DNA of 23,925 nt from RBG-16-66-20 sp038040245 (GTDB taxonomy: Bacteria > Pseudomonadota > Gammaproteobacteria > Burkholderiales > SG8-39). Made by a program: the position numbers and the translations under genes. The stretch covers positions 1-23,925 of the forward strand of contig JBBPIU010000045.1 in NCBI GenBank assembly GCA_038040245.1. The letters run 5' to 3'. Below the pieces are notes generated by a model. That model searched no databases. It was not told where the DNA came from and saw only the letters and a list, made by a program, of their open reading frames with translations. Shown in pieces: positions 7,569 through 15,604 of the stretch. The stretch's first letter is position 1; the number at the start of each line of letters is the position of its first letter.

Positions 7569-9704
7569 ATGACCAAATCTCGAATTGCATTGCTGGTGCT
7601 GTTTGTTGCCGGGGGGATCGCTTTTTTTTCTCTAGGCGGCTACAAAACCCTCAAGCTGGAAAATTTTCAGGCGCTGCTGGCCCAGTTCCAAGGCTACTAC
7701 CAAGCGCACCCATCGCAGACAGCCGCGATTTTCTTCGCCTTGTATGTCGCGATCACCGGGCTGTCGCTCCCGGGCGCGGCGGTGATGACCCTCATCGCGG
7801 GGGCCATATTCGGTCTGCTGTGGGGCGTGGTGATCGTCTCCTTCGCCTCGACGATCGGCGCGACGCTGGCGTTCATCGCCTCGCGCTTCCTGCTGCGCGA
7901 CTGGGTGCAGGCGAGCTTTGGCGACAGGCTCAAGTCCGTCAACGACGGCATCGCCAGGGAAGGCGCGTTCTACCTGTTCGCGCTGCGGCTGGTGCCGGCA
8001 TTTCCGTTCGTCGTTGTCAACCTCCTGATGGGGCTCACCTCGATCCGGACCTGGACCTATTTCTGGGTCAGCCAGGTCGGCATGTTCGCCGGCACCGTCG
8101 CCTACGTCTACGCAGGCACCAAGCTGGGCGAATTCAGGATCTCGGCCGGGCTGCTCGCCGCCTTCGTGCTGCTCGGCTTTTTCCCGCTGATCGCGAAGCG
8201 GGTCCTGGACGCGGTGAAGGCGCGGCGCGTCTATGCGCGCTGGACCAAGCCCGCGCAATTCGACCGCAACCTGGTGGTGATCGGCGCCGGTTCGGCGGGA
8301 CTGGTGTCGGCCTATATCGCCGCGGCGGTGAAGGCGAAGGTGACGCTCATCGAGAAGCACCGGATGGGCGGCGATTGCCTGAATACCGGCTGCGTTCCTT
8401 CGAAGGCCTTGCTGCGTTCCGCCAAGTTCGTTTCTCAGGCACGAAATGCGAAAAGCCTTGGCATTAGGGCGGCAACAATCGAGTTCGACTTCGCCGACGT
8501 CATGGAGCGCGTGCAGCGCGTGATCCGGACCATCGAGCCGCACGACTCGGCGGCGCGGTACACCGGACTTGGCGTCGAGTGTTTGATGGGGGAGGCAATG
8601 ATTGTCTCTCCCTGGGAAATAGAAATAAGAAATCAAGGAGAGCAACCCAAACGTCTCACCACGCGGTCCATCGTCATCGCCGCGGGCGCGCGGCCGTTGG
8701 TGCCGCCGATTCCCGGCATCGAGAACATGGACTGCCTCACCTCCGACACCGTGTGGGGACTGCGCAAGCTGCCGGCACGGCTGGTGGTGCTGGGCGGCGG
8801 GCCGATCGGCTCGGAGCTGGCGCAGGCCTTCGCGCGCCTCGGCTCGAAGGTGACGCAGGTGGAAATGCTACCGCGCATTCTGCCGCGCGAGGATCCGGAA
8901 GCCTCCGAAATGCTGCGCACGAAGTTCGTGGAGGAGGGCATCGCTGTTCTCACCGGCCACAAGGCGAAGCAGTTCCTGCTGGAGGAGGGCCGCAAGACGC
9001 TGGTCTGCGAACATGAGGGCAGGCAGGTGCGGATCGAGTTCGACGCGTTGCTGTGCGCCGTCGGGCGCGTCGCCAATACCACCGGCTACGGGCTGGAGGA
9101 ACTCGGCATCCCGGTGTCGAAGGCGCGTACCGTCGAGACCAACGAGTTCCTGCAGACGCGCTACCCGAACATCTACGCCTGCGGCGACGTCGCCGGCCCC
9201 TTCCAGTTCACGCACACCGCCGCGCACCAGGCGTGGTACGCCTCGGTAAACGCCCTGTTCGGGGTGCTGAAGAAATTCCGTGCCGACTATTCCGTCATCC
9301 CCTGGGCCACCTTCACCGACCCGGAGGTCGCGCGCGTGGGCCTGAGCGAAACCGAGGCCAAGGAGCGCAATATTCCCTACGAGGTTTCGACCTACGGCAT
9401 CGACGACCTGGACCGCGCGATCGTGGACGAGGCGGCGCATGGCATGGTCAAGGTGCTCACGGTCCCCGGCAAGGACAGGATCCTCGGCGCCACCATCGTC
9501 GGCGAGCACGCGGGCGACCTCATCGCCGAATACGTCGCCGCGATGCGCCACGGCTTGGGCATGAACAAGATCCTCGGCACCATCCATATCTACCCGACCC
9601 TCGCCGAGGCCAACAAATACGCCGCCGGCGTCTGGAAGAAGGCCCACGCGCCGCAGAGGATGCTGCGGCTGGTGGCGAAGTTCCATGCGTGGATGAGAGG
9701 ATGA
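7569..9704 (+). CDS. VTT/TVP38-type membrane domain fused to a MerA-like FAD/NAD oxidoreductase
   Basis: A 711-residue two-domain protein. Residues 1-220 form a VTT (TVP38/TMEM64, DedA-like) membrane domain with about six hydrophobic segments. Residues 230-711 form a pyridine-nucleotide disulfide oxidoreductase: FAD-binding GAGSAG (239-244), redox pair C270/C275 in GDCLNTGCVPSK, an NAD(P)-binding VLGGGPIGSE segment, the ACGDVAG FAD motif, and the dimerisation end HIYPTLAE (673-680). Lipoamide dehydrogenases have HPT here; the residue before Pro is Tyr675, as in mercuric reductase. No N-terminal heavy-metal domain and no C-terminal CC pair are present, so Hg(II) reduction is unlikely. The fusion is continuous, with no frame break. 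GGGGGA precedes the ATG. A membrane-tethered dithiol reductase is inferred; its electron acceptor is unknown. Confidence 0.92.
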   Translation: MTKSRIALLVLFVAGGIAFFSLGGYKTLKLENFQALLAQFQGYYQAHPSQTAAIFFALYVAITGLSLPGAAVMTLIAGAIFGLLWGVVIVSFASTIGATLAFIASRFLLRDWVQASFGDRLKSVNDGIAREGAFYLFALRLVPAFPFVVVNLLMGLTSIRTWTYFWVSQVGMFAGTVAYVYAGTKLGEFRISAGLLAAFVLLGFFPLIAKRVLDAVKARRVYARWTKPAQFDRNLVVIGAGSAGLVSAYIAAAVKAKVTLIEKHRMGGDCLNTGCVPSKALLRSAKFVSQARNAKSLGIRAATIEFDFADVMERVQRVIRTIEPHDSAARYTGLGVECLMGEAMIVSPWEIEIRNQGEQPKRLTTRSIVIAAGARPLVPPIPGIENMDCLTSDTVWGLRKLPARLVVLGGGPIGSELAQAFARLGSKVTQVEMLPRILPREDPEASEMLRTKFVEEGIAVLTGHKAKQFLLEEGRKTLVCEHEGRQVRIEFDALLCAVGRVANTTGYGLEELGIPVSKARTVETNEFLQTRYPNIYACGDVAGPFQFTHTAAHQAWYASVNALFGVLKKFRADYSVIPWATFTDPEVARVGLSETEAKERNIPYEVSTYGIDDLDRAIVDEAAHGMVKVLTVPGKDRILGATIVGEHAGDLIAEYVAAMRHGLGMNKILGTIHIYPTLAEANKYAAGVWKKAHAPQRMLRLVAKFHAWMRG

Positions 9705-9723
9705 CCCTGAACGACGCCAGGAA

Positions 9724-10392
9724 ATGAAGCTGTCCATCATCATTCCAACGCTGAACGAGGCCGCCGGCGTGGCGTGCACGCTGGAGTCGCTCGCACCGCT
9801 GCGCGCGCGAGGGCACGAAGTCATCGTCGCGGACGGGGGCAGCGAGGACGGCACGCGCGAGCTGGCGAATCCGCGCGCCGACCGCGTGATTGCCGCGCCG
9901 CGCGGCCGGGCCCGGCAGATGAACGCGGGCGCCGCCGCCGCCACGGGCGATGCGCTGCTGTTCCTGCATGCGGATACGCGGTTGCCACCGCGCGCCGACG
10001 AAACCGTGATTGCGGCGCTGCAGAACCATGCCTGGGGCCGCTTCGACGTCGCGATCGAGGGCAGTTCGCCGCTCCTGCCGGTGATCGCGTTCTTCATGAA
10101 CGCGCGTTCCCGCCTCACTGGCATCGCCACCGGCGATCAGGCGATGTTCGTGCGCCGGGCGGCGTTTCCCGGATTTCCCGACATCGCGCTGATGGAAGAC
10201 GTCGCATTCAGCAAGGCCATGAAGCGGCTCTCGCCGCCCGCCTGCCCGCGGCAGAGGGTGGCGGCCTCCGGCAGGCGTTGGGAGCGGCACGGCGTGCTGC
10301 GCACGGTGCTCCTGATGTGGCGGCTGCGCCTTGCGTATTTCCTCGGTGCGGCCCCGGATGAGCTTGCGCGGCGCTACGCCAACAAAGCCTGA
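9724..10392 (+). CDS. GT2-family glycosyltransferase, TIGR04283 (arsenosugar-associated) type
   Basis: A 222-residue soluble GT-A glycosyltransferase. It opens with KLSIIIPTLNEAAG, followed by the nucleotide-sugar site VIVADGGSEDGT and the metal-binding HADTRLPP. ALMEDVAFSKAMKR resembles the family's catalytic-base region. This short form, paired with a DUF2064 protein, matches TIGR04283, first named for neighbouring radical-SAM/seleno-domain proteins and now annotated as arsenosugar biosynthesis glycosyltransferase. ATG 9724 follows AGGA closely, 19 bases after the fusion gene. The next gene overlaps its end. The arsenosugar role is inferred from family context: neither ArsM nor the radical SAM ArsS is in the window. 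Confidence 0.88.
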   Translation: MKLSIIIPTLNEAAGVACTLESLAPLRARGHEVIVADGGSEDGTRELANPRADRVIAAPRGRARQMNAGAAAATGDALLFLHADTRLPPRADETVIAALQNHAWGRFDVAIEGSSPLLPVIAFFMNARSRLTGIATGDQAMFVRRAAFPGFPDIALMEDVAFSKAMKRLSPPACPRQRVAASGRRWERHGVLRTVLLMWRLRLAYFLGAAPDELARRYANKA

Positions 10393-11017
10393 GCCGGTGC
10401 TCATCGTCTTCGCCCGCGCGCCCGAGCCCGGCCGCGTCAAGACGCGCCTGGTGCCGCTGCTCGGCAGGAACGGCGCGGCACGGCTGCATGCGCGCCTGGT
10501 GGAGAAGACGTTGAGAACTGCTCTTGCATCGGGACTCGACAATGTTGATTTGTATTGTTCTCCCGGAATTAACAATATCTTTTTCATAAAAATTCAAAAG
10601 CGCTTCAGCGTTTGCCTTCGATCCCAGGGCAGAGGCAATCTTGGCGATCGCATGTACCGCGCGTTCGAGCGCGCGCTCCGCAGGCACCCCTACGTCGTTC
10701 TGATCGGCAGCGACTGCCCGGCGTTGACGCCGGCCGATCTGCGCGCAGCGGCAAAGGCGCTGAAGGCGGGCGCCGGTGCGGTGCTGTCGCCGGCAGAGGA
10801 CGGGGGCTACGCTCTGATCGGACTGCGCAGGGTTTCGCGCCGCCTGTTCGCCGGCGTCGATTGGGGCAGCCCGCATGTGCTTGCGCAAACGCGCAGCAGG
10901 CTCAAGCGGCTTGGCTGGCGCTGGAAAGAACTGCGCACGGTATGGGACGTGGATCGGCCCGAAGATGTGGTGCGGCTAAGAAAAGCCGGGCTGCTGCAAG
11001 GTTTAAAGCGCCCCTGA
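10358..11017 (+). CDS. DUF2064 / TIGR04282-type transferase
   Basis: A 219-residue protein of the DUF2064 family, a nucleotidyl- or glycosyltransferase-like Rossmann fold. Diagnostic segments are LIVFARAPEPGRVKTRL, LIGSDCPALTPADL, SPAEDGGYALIGL, WGSPHVL and WDVDRPEDVVRL. TIGR04282 proteins of this kind travel with the TIGR04283 glycosyltransferase, here immediately upstream and overlapping by 35 bases. ATG 10358 was chosen; GTG 10397, just before LIVFARAP, is a credible alternative that would almost remove the overlap. Codons at about 10510-10625 are strikingly AT-rich compared with the rest of the gene, yet the frame is intact. The 3' end overlaps the convergent esterase by 15 bases: its TTA leucine codon at 11003-11005 is the esterase stop on the other strand. 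Confidence 0.87.
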   Translation: MSLRGATPTKPEPVLIVFARAPEPGRVKTRLVPLLGRNGAARLHARLVEKTLRTALASGLDNVDLYCSPGINNIFFIKIQKRFSVCLRSQGRGNLGDRMYRAFERALRRHPYVVLIGSDCPALTPADLRAAAKALKAGAGAVLSPAEDGGYALIGLRRVSRRLFAGVDWGSPHVLAQTRSRLKRLGWRWKELRTVWDVDRPEDVVRLRKAGLLQGLKRP

Positions 11018-11647
11018 TTTCTTGAGCAGATCGAACACACGTTCGGCCATCAGGCGGTAGCCCTGCGCATTGGGATGGATCTGGTCGGCCTTGAGGCCCG
11101 ACTCCCTGAGGATCTTGGTCAGCACGTCGCCCTCGTAGGGAATGCGGAACTCTTTCGCAATTTCGCCGAAGAACTCGGGCGGCGTGACGGTAAAACCGGG
11201 CTCCGGCGTGCCGATCAGCAGCACCTGGACGCCGCGCGATTTAGCCAGGCGAATCATCCCGCGCAAATTCTCCGCCGCGGCCTGTTTCGATTGCCGGCGC
11301 AGGAGGTCGTTGCCGCCGTGGCACAGGAGCAGCAGCTTCGGCTGGTGTTCGTCGAGGGCCGACGCCAGGCGCGCGAGGCCTGCCGCGCTCACCTCGCCCG
11401 GCACCCCTTCACGCACCACACGCCGGCCGGTGAGGCGCGCAAGCTGCGCCGGGTAGCTCTCGTCCTCGTTGGCGCCGGTGCCGTAGGTCAGGCTGTCGCC
11501 GAAGGCGAGCACCACTGCATCGGCGGGGAGCGGCAGCAGCTTTGATTGCTGGCCGCACCCTGACAGCAGCAGCAAAAGCGCCGCGAGGAACGCCCCGATG
11601 TGGGGCGCGAATGACCCTTGCGGTAGACGCGGTATCACGGGTCCCAT
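11003..11647 (-). CDS. SGNH-hydrolase family esterase, predicted lipoprotein (TesA-like)
   Basis: A 214-residue arylesterase/lysophospholipase of the SGNH family. Block I is FGDSLTYGTG with the nucleophilic Ser, the Gly block is in VPGEVSAAGL, block III is HGGND with the oxyanion Asn, and block V is DQIHPNAQGY with catalytic Asp and His. The N-terminus is a lipoprotein signal: a hydrophobic stretch ending LLSGC with C31 as the lipidation site, so the enzyme probably sits on a membrane facing the periplasm. ATG 11647 gives a normal signal peptide with a 16-residue n-region. It is divergent from the tct operon (77 bases) and overlaps the DUF2064 gene tail to tail. The substrate is unknown. Confidence 0.9.
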   Translation of the reverse strand: MGPVIPRLPQGSFAPHIGAFLAALLLLLSGCGQQSKLLPLPADAVVLAFGDSLTYGTGANEDESYPAQLARLTGRRVVREGVPGEVSAAGLARLASALDEHQPKLLLLCHGGNDLLRRQSKQAAAENLRGMIRLAKSRGVQVLLIGTPEPGFTVTPPEFFGEIAKEFRIPYEGDVLTKILRESGLKADQIHPNAQGYRLMAERVFDLLKKSGAL

Positions 11648-11724
11648 GCTACACTCGCCAGCGAGGAGCAGTTCCGCCCCGATCGGCGCAATGCCGGGGC
11701 AAATACAGGCGCTGGAGGAGACGG

Positions 11725-12246
11725 ATGAAGATCAAGATCAAGAGCCAGCAGGATTGGTGGGCCGGGCTGATGTTCATCGGTTTCGGGCTTTTCTTCATCG
11801 TATTTGCGCTTGGAACACCCGAATTCATCGACAGGATCGCGGGCGCGAAGCTCATCGGCGGCTACCAGATGGGCAGTTCGGTGCGCATGGGGCCGGCGTA
11901 CTTCCCGGTCATGCTTGGCGGTCTGCTCGCCGTCCTCGGCCTGGTGGTGCTGTTCGATTCCATCGTCGAAAAAGGGCCGGACGTGGCGAAGTTCCACTTC
12001 CGGCCGCTGCTTTTCGTCGCCGTGTCGAGCCTCGCCTTCGCCTACCTGCTCAAGCCGCTCGGCCTGGTGCTCGCTTCCGCGGCCCTGGTCTTCATCAGCG
12101 CCTACGGCGGGCATGAGTTCAAGTGGAAAGAGGTCGCGATCATGACGGTGGTGCTCGTCATCTTCTCGGTGCTGGTGTTCGTGAAGGCGCTGTCACTGCC
12201 CTTCCCGATCTGCCCCAGTTTCATCGACAACTGTCCGATCCGCTAG
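11725..12246 (+). CDS. tctB: Tripartite tricarboxylate transporter, small membrane subunit TctB
   Basis: A 173-residue protein with about four transmembrane segments: one at residues 12-30, a pair around 60-80 and 95-115, and a C-terminal one near 130-155. Its length and its place directly before tctA identify it as TctB, the poorly conserved small subunit of the TctABC sodium-dependent carboxylate importer. ATG 11725 is fixed by the strong GGAGGAG at 11714-11720. Eight bases separate it from tctA. The order here is B-A-C rather than the C-B-A of Salmonella. Confidence 0.9.
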   Translation: MKIKIKSQQDWWAGLMFIGFGLFFIVFALGTPEFIDRIAGAKLIGGYQMGSSVRMGPAYFPVMLGGLLAVLGLVVLFDSIVEKGPDVAKFHFRPLLFVAVSSLAFAYLLKPLGLVLASAALVFISAYGGHEFKWKEVAIMTVVLVIFSVLVFVKALSLPFPICPSFIDNCPIR

Positions 12247-12253
12247 GGGCGCC

Positions 12254-13813
12254 ATGGAAGGCATCTTCGGCAATCTCGCGATCGGCTTCATCGAAGTCTT
12301 CAAGCTGCAGGCGATCACGCTGGGCGGCATGACGATGACGCTGCCGTTCAACATCATCATGTGCCTGATCGGCGTGCTGCTCGGCACGCTGATCGGCGTG
12401 CTGCCCGGCATCGGGCCGGTGGCGACCATCGCGATGCTCCTGCCGGTGACCTTCAACCTGGCGCCGATCGCCGCGCTGATCATGCTCGCCGGCATCTACT
12501 ACGGCGCGCAGTACGGCGGCTCGACCACCGCGATCCTGGTCAACCTGCCCGGCGAGTCGTCCTCGGTGGTGACCTGCCTGGACGGCTACCAGATGGCGCG
12601 CCAGGGCCGCGCCGGCCCGGCGCTCGCCACCGCGGCCATCGCCTCGTTCTTCGCCGGCTGCGTTTCGACGCTGGTGGTGGCGATGTTTGCCCCGCCGCTC
12701 GCCGAGGTCGCGTTGAAATTCGGCCCCGCGGAGTACTTCTCGCTGATGGTGCTGGGTCTCGTCGCGGCGGTGGTGCTCGCTTCCGGCTCGCTGGTGAAGG
12801 CGATCTGCATGGTGCTCCTGGGCCTGCTGCTCGGCCTGGTGGGCACCGACGTCAATTCGGGCGTGCTGCGCTTCGCCTTCGGCATCTCGGAAATGGCCGA
12901 CGGCATCGGCTTCGTCACGGTCGCGATGGGCATGTTCGGCATCTGCGAGATCATCGCCAACCTCGAGCAAAAGGAGCACCGCGAGGTGTTCACCAGCAAG
13001 GTCGGCAGCCTGATGCCGAGCAAAGAGGACTGGAAACGCATGTGGAAACCGATCCTGCGCGGCACCACCCTCGGCTCGGCGCTCGGCATCCTGCCCGGCG
13101 GCGGCGCGCTGCTCGCGTCCTTCGGCGCCTATACGCTGGAGAAGAAGGTTTCGGCCTACGCGCACCAGTTCGGCAAGGGCGCGATCGAAGGCGTTGCCGC
13201 GCCCGAAGCGGCCAACAACGCCGGCGCGCAGACGTCCTTCATTCCGCTGCTTACGCTCGGGATTCCGTCCAACGCGGTGATGGCGCTGATGATCGGCGCC
13301 ATGATGATCCAGGGCATCGCGCCCGGGCCGCAGGTGATGACCGAAAGGCCGCAGCTCTTCTGGGGCATGATCGCTTCGATGTGGGTCGGCAACCTGATGC
13401 TGGTGATCCTTAACCTGCCGCTGATCGGCATGTGGATCAAGCTGCTGACGGTGCCGTACCGGATCCTCTATCCCTCGATCCTGCTGTTCATGGCGATTGG
13501 TGTGTTCAGCATCTCCAACCAGCCGTTCGATTGCTTCCTGATGGCGATGTTCGGCCTGCTTGGCTACGTCTGCGTCAAGCTCGGCTGTGAGCCGGCGCCG
13601 CTGATCCTCGGCTTCATTCTCGGGCCGTTGATGGAGGAGAACCTGCGCCGGGCGATGCTGCTCTCGCGCGGCGATCCGTTCGTGTTCATCAGCCCCTCGA
13701 AGCCGATCAGCATGGGATTCCTGATCGCCTCGGTCGCGCTGCTCGTCATCATCGCGCTGCCCGCGCTGCGCAAGAAGCGCGAAGAGGTGTTCGTGGCCGA
13801 GGAAAAGACGTAG
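12254..13813 (+). CDS. tctA: Tripartite tricarboxylate transporter, large membrane subunit TctA
   Basis: A 519-residue inner-membrane transporter with about 11-12 hydrophobic segments. Family motifs are present: GTLIGVLPGIGPVATIAMLL near residue 45, YGAQYGGSTTAILVNLPGE near 80-98, a second GILPGGGALLASFGAY repeat near 277-292, and GIPSNAVMALMIGAMM near 335. The two similar PG-rich loops are typical of TctA. It would import a carboxylate delivered by the TctC binding protein. The substrate cannot be deduced, since these systems vary widely and are abundant in Burkholderiales. Confidence 0.96.
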   Translation: MEGIFGNLAIGFIEVFKLQAITLGGMTMTLPFNIIMCLIGVLLGTLIGVLPGIGPVATIAMLLPVTFNLAPIAALIMLAGIYYGAQYGGSTTAILVNLPGESSSVVTCLDGYQMARQGRAGPALATAAIASFFAGCVSTLVVAMFAPPLAEVALKFGPAEYFSLMVLGLVAAVVLASGSLVKAICMVLLGLLLGLVGTDVNSGVLRFAFGISEMADGIGFVTVAMGMFGICEIIANLEQKEHREVFTSKVGSLMPSKEDWKRMWKPILRGTTLGSALGILPGGGALLASFGAYTLEKKVSAYAHQFGKGAIEGVAAPEAANNAGAQTSFIPLLTLGIPSNAVMALMIGAMMIQGIAPGPQVMTERPQLFWGMIASMWVGNLMLVILNLPLIGMWIKLLTVPYRILYPSILLFMAIGVFSISNQPFDCFLMAMFGLLGYVCVKLGCEPAPLILGFILGPLMEENLRRAMLLSRGDPFVFISPSKPISMGFLIASVALLVIIALPALRKKREEVFVAEEKT

Positions 13814-13818
13814 CCAGG

Positions 13819-14780
13819 TTGAAGCGGGCCCTGCTTCTTCTCGCGCTCGCCGCTGCGGCGAGTGTTGCCGCGGCACAGTCCTGGCCCTCGAAGCCCGTCC
13901 GGTTGATCGTGCCGTATGCCCCGGGCGGGCCGGTGGACATCTCGGCCCGCCTGCTGGCGGCCAAGCTGCAGGACGCCCTCGGCCAAGCGGTCGTGCCGGA
14001 GAACCGGCCGGGTGCCGGGGGCAACATTGGCGTCGACCTGGCCGCCAAGAGCCCGCCCGACGGCTACACGCTGGTGATGAGCGCGATCGCGACGCTGGCG
14101 ATCAATCCCTCGCTCTATCCGAGCCTGCCCTACGATCCCCTCAAGGACCTCAGGCACGTCACGCTGCTGGTGCAGGTGCCCAATGTCCTCATCGTCACCA
14201 ACGAACTGCCGGCGAAGAACGTGAAGGAACTGATCGCGCTCGCGAAGCAGCGGCCCGGCAAGCTGGATTTCGGTTCCGGCTCGACCGGTTCCACCGGGCA
14301 TCTGGCGGGCGAGATGTTCAAGAGCATGACGGGCACTTTCATGGTGCACATCCCGTACAAGGGGTCGGCGCCGGCGCTCGCGGACATGATGGCGGGAAGG
14401 GTGCACCTGATGTTCGACAACCTGGCGAGCGCGCTGCCAGCATCAAGGCCGAAAAGGTGCGCCCGCTCGCGACGACCACCAAGCTGCGCTCGAGCTTCCT
14501 GCCCGAGCTGCCGACGCTGGACGAAGCCGGCCTGAAGGGCTTCGACATGACCACCTGGTGGGGCGTCTCGGTCGCGGCAAAGACGCCGCCGGCGATCGTC
14601 GACCGGCTCTCGGCGGAGATTCTCAAGGCGATGGATGCGCCGGACCTGAAAGAGCGCCTGCGTAACATGGCCTCGGACGCGCCGACGATACGGACGCCAG
14701 AGCAATTTACTTCTTTTATTTCTTCCGAGTTGAAAATCTATTCAGAACTTGTAAAGCGGTCGGGCGCGAAGGCCGACTAG
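13819..14780 (+). pseudogene. tctC: Tripartite tricarboxylate transporter binding protein TctC ('Bug' type), frameshifted
   Basis: A periplasmic solute-binding protein of the Bug family. The first part has a signal peptide ending SVAAAQ, then SWPSKPVRLIVPYAPGGPVDISAR and the ENRPGAGGNIG motif. It reads in one frame from TTG 13819 to about 14438. The frame then breaks: the expected sequence IKAEKVRPLATTTK continues in another frame from about 14439 to the TAG at 14778-14780. A single base missing in the CC of GCGCTGCCAGC (about 14431-14441) would explain it. Restoring one C gives a 320-residue protein, the usual family length. No other damage is visible, so it may be a sequencing or assembly error or a very recent mutation. 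Its stop shares the CTAG tetramer with the convergent RidA-like gene. Confidence 0.88.
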
Positions 14781-15163
14781 AGCGCGGCGATCGTCTGAAC
14801 CTCGATCAGGTATTGCTCGCCGACCAGCCGGTCGATGATGAGCAGCGTGTTGGGCGGATACTTGCCGTCCGGGAACATCTTCGGGAACTCGCGCAGCCGC
14901 CAGGCCATGAATTTCGGGATGTCCTGCGAGTGCACCAGGTAGGTGGTGAACTGCACCACGCTGCCCCAGCCCGCGCCCGCGGACTTGAGCGCCGTCTCGA
15001 CCTGCTTGAACACGCCGCTGCACTGCGCGTCGAAGACCTCGCCCGGTGCGAGCATGCCGGCGATGTAAAGCGTCTCGTTGGCACCCTTGACGCGCGTCAG
15101 GTGCGAGTACTGGCCGAGCGGCTTGCCCAGCGCGTCCACATTTTCGATCCGGATTTCCGGCAT
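14777..15163 (-). CDS. RidA/YjgF-family protein, non-canonical
   Basis: A 128-residue protein of the Rid (YjgF/YER057c) superfamily, small trimers that in archetypal members hydrolyse reactive enamines or imines. Family features are the SHLTRVKGANETLYIAG strand region, the helix with VETALKSAGAGWGSVVQFTTYL, and the closing YLIEVQTIAAL with Glu121. The arginine that RidA uses to bind the substrate carboxylate is replaced: YPPNTLLII has N105 where RidA has Arg. Canonical enamine deaminase activity is therefore doubtful. ATG 15163 is preferred; GTG 15169 overlaps the response-regulator stop as GTGA and is possible. It is the last gene of a minus-strand operon. Confidence 0.88.
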   Translation of the reverse strand: MPEIRIENVDALGKPLGQYSHLTRVKGANETLYIAGMLAPGEVFDAQCSGVFKQVETALKSAGAGWGSVVQFTTYLVHSQDIPKFMAWRLREFPKMFPDGKYPPNTLLIIDRLVGEQYLIEVQTIAAL

Positions 15164-15165
15164 GG

Positions 15166-15594
15166 TCACTTTCCCGTGGTTTTCGGCTTGCTGCGGCCGG
15201 CGATCTGCGCCTTTATCGTCGCGACCAGCGAATTGCGCTCCACCGGCTTGACTACATAGGCGGTGGCGCCCGCCTTCATGCAGCGGTCCTGCGTCGCCTT
15301 GTCCGCGAGCACCGAAACGATGATCACCGGCGTCGCGACATTGGGCGAGGCGTGGCGGATTTCCTTCAACACCTCGTAGCCGCCGATCCCCGGCATCAGC
15401 AGGTCGAGCAGGATCGCGTCGTAGGCATAGCTGTCCGCCAGGCGCAGCGCCTGCTCGCAGGTGCCGGCGAGCGTCACCTCGACCTTGAGCACGGTGGTGA
15501 GAATTCTCGCGAGGAGCAGGCGCATCGATTCCTCGTCGTCCACGATCAGCACGCGGTGGCGCGTCGTTTTGTCTGCGGGTTCGCGCGCGGTCAT
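15166..15594 (-). CDS. Single-domain response regulator (CheY-like)
   Basis: A 142-residue receiver domain with no output domain. The acidic pocket is D19, D20 and E21 in LIVDDEE, the phosphoacceptor is D64 in AILLDLLMPG, the switch residue is S94 and the conserved lysine is K116 in VVKPV. It should accept phosphate from a histidine kinase and act through protein contacts. No kinase is encoded nearby. It lies between the HAD gene (10-base gap) and the RidA-like gene (overlap or 2-base gap), with no clear Shine-Dalgarno, suggesting translational coupling. Confidence 0.92.
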   Translation of the reverse strand: MTAREPADKTTRHRVLIVDDEESMRLLLARILTTVLKVEVTLAGTCEQALRLADSYAYDAILLDLLMPGIGGYEVLKEIRHASPNVATPVIIVSVLADKATQDRCMKAGATAYVVKPVERNSLVATIKAQIAGRSKPKTTGK

Positions 15595-15604
15595 GGTGGA
15601 AAAT

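Noticed and set aside
7569..9704. Mercuric reductase (merA)
   Set aside because: No heavy-metal-associated domain, no C-terminal cysteine pair and no mer genes nearby; only the flavoprotein core is similar.
12221..13876. Long minus-strand open frame opposite tctA
   Set aside because: Its product is rich in Arg, His, Asp and Gln with no domain pattern, the usual shadow of a high-GC gene on the opposite strand.
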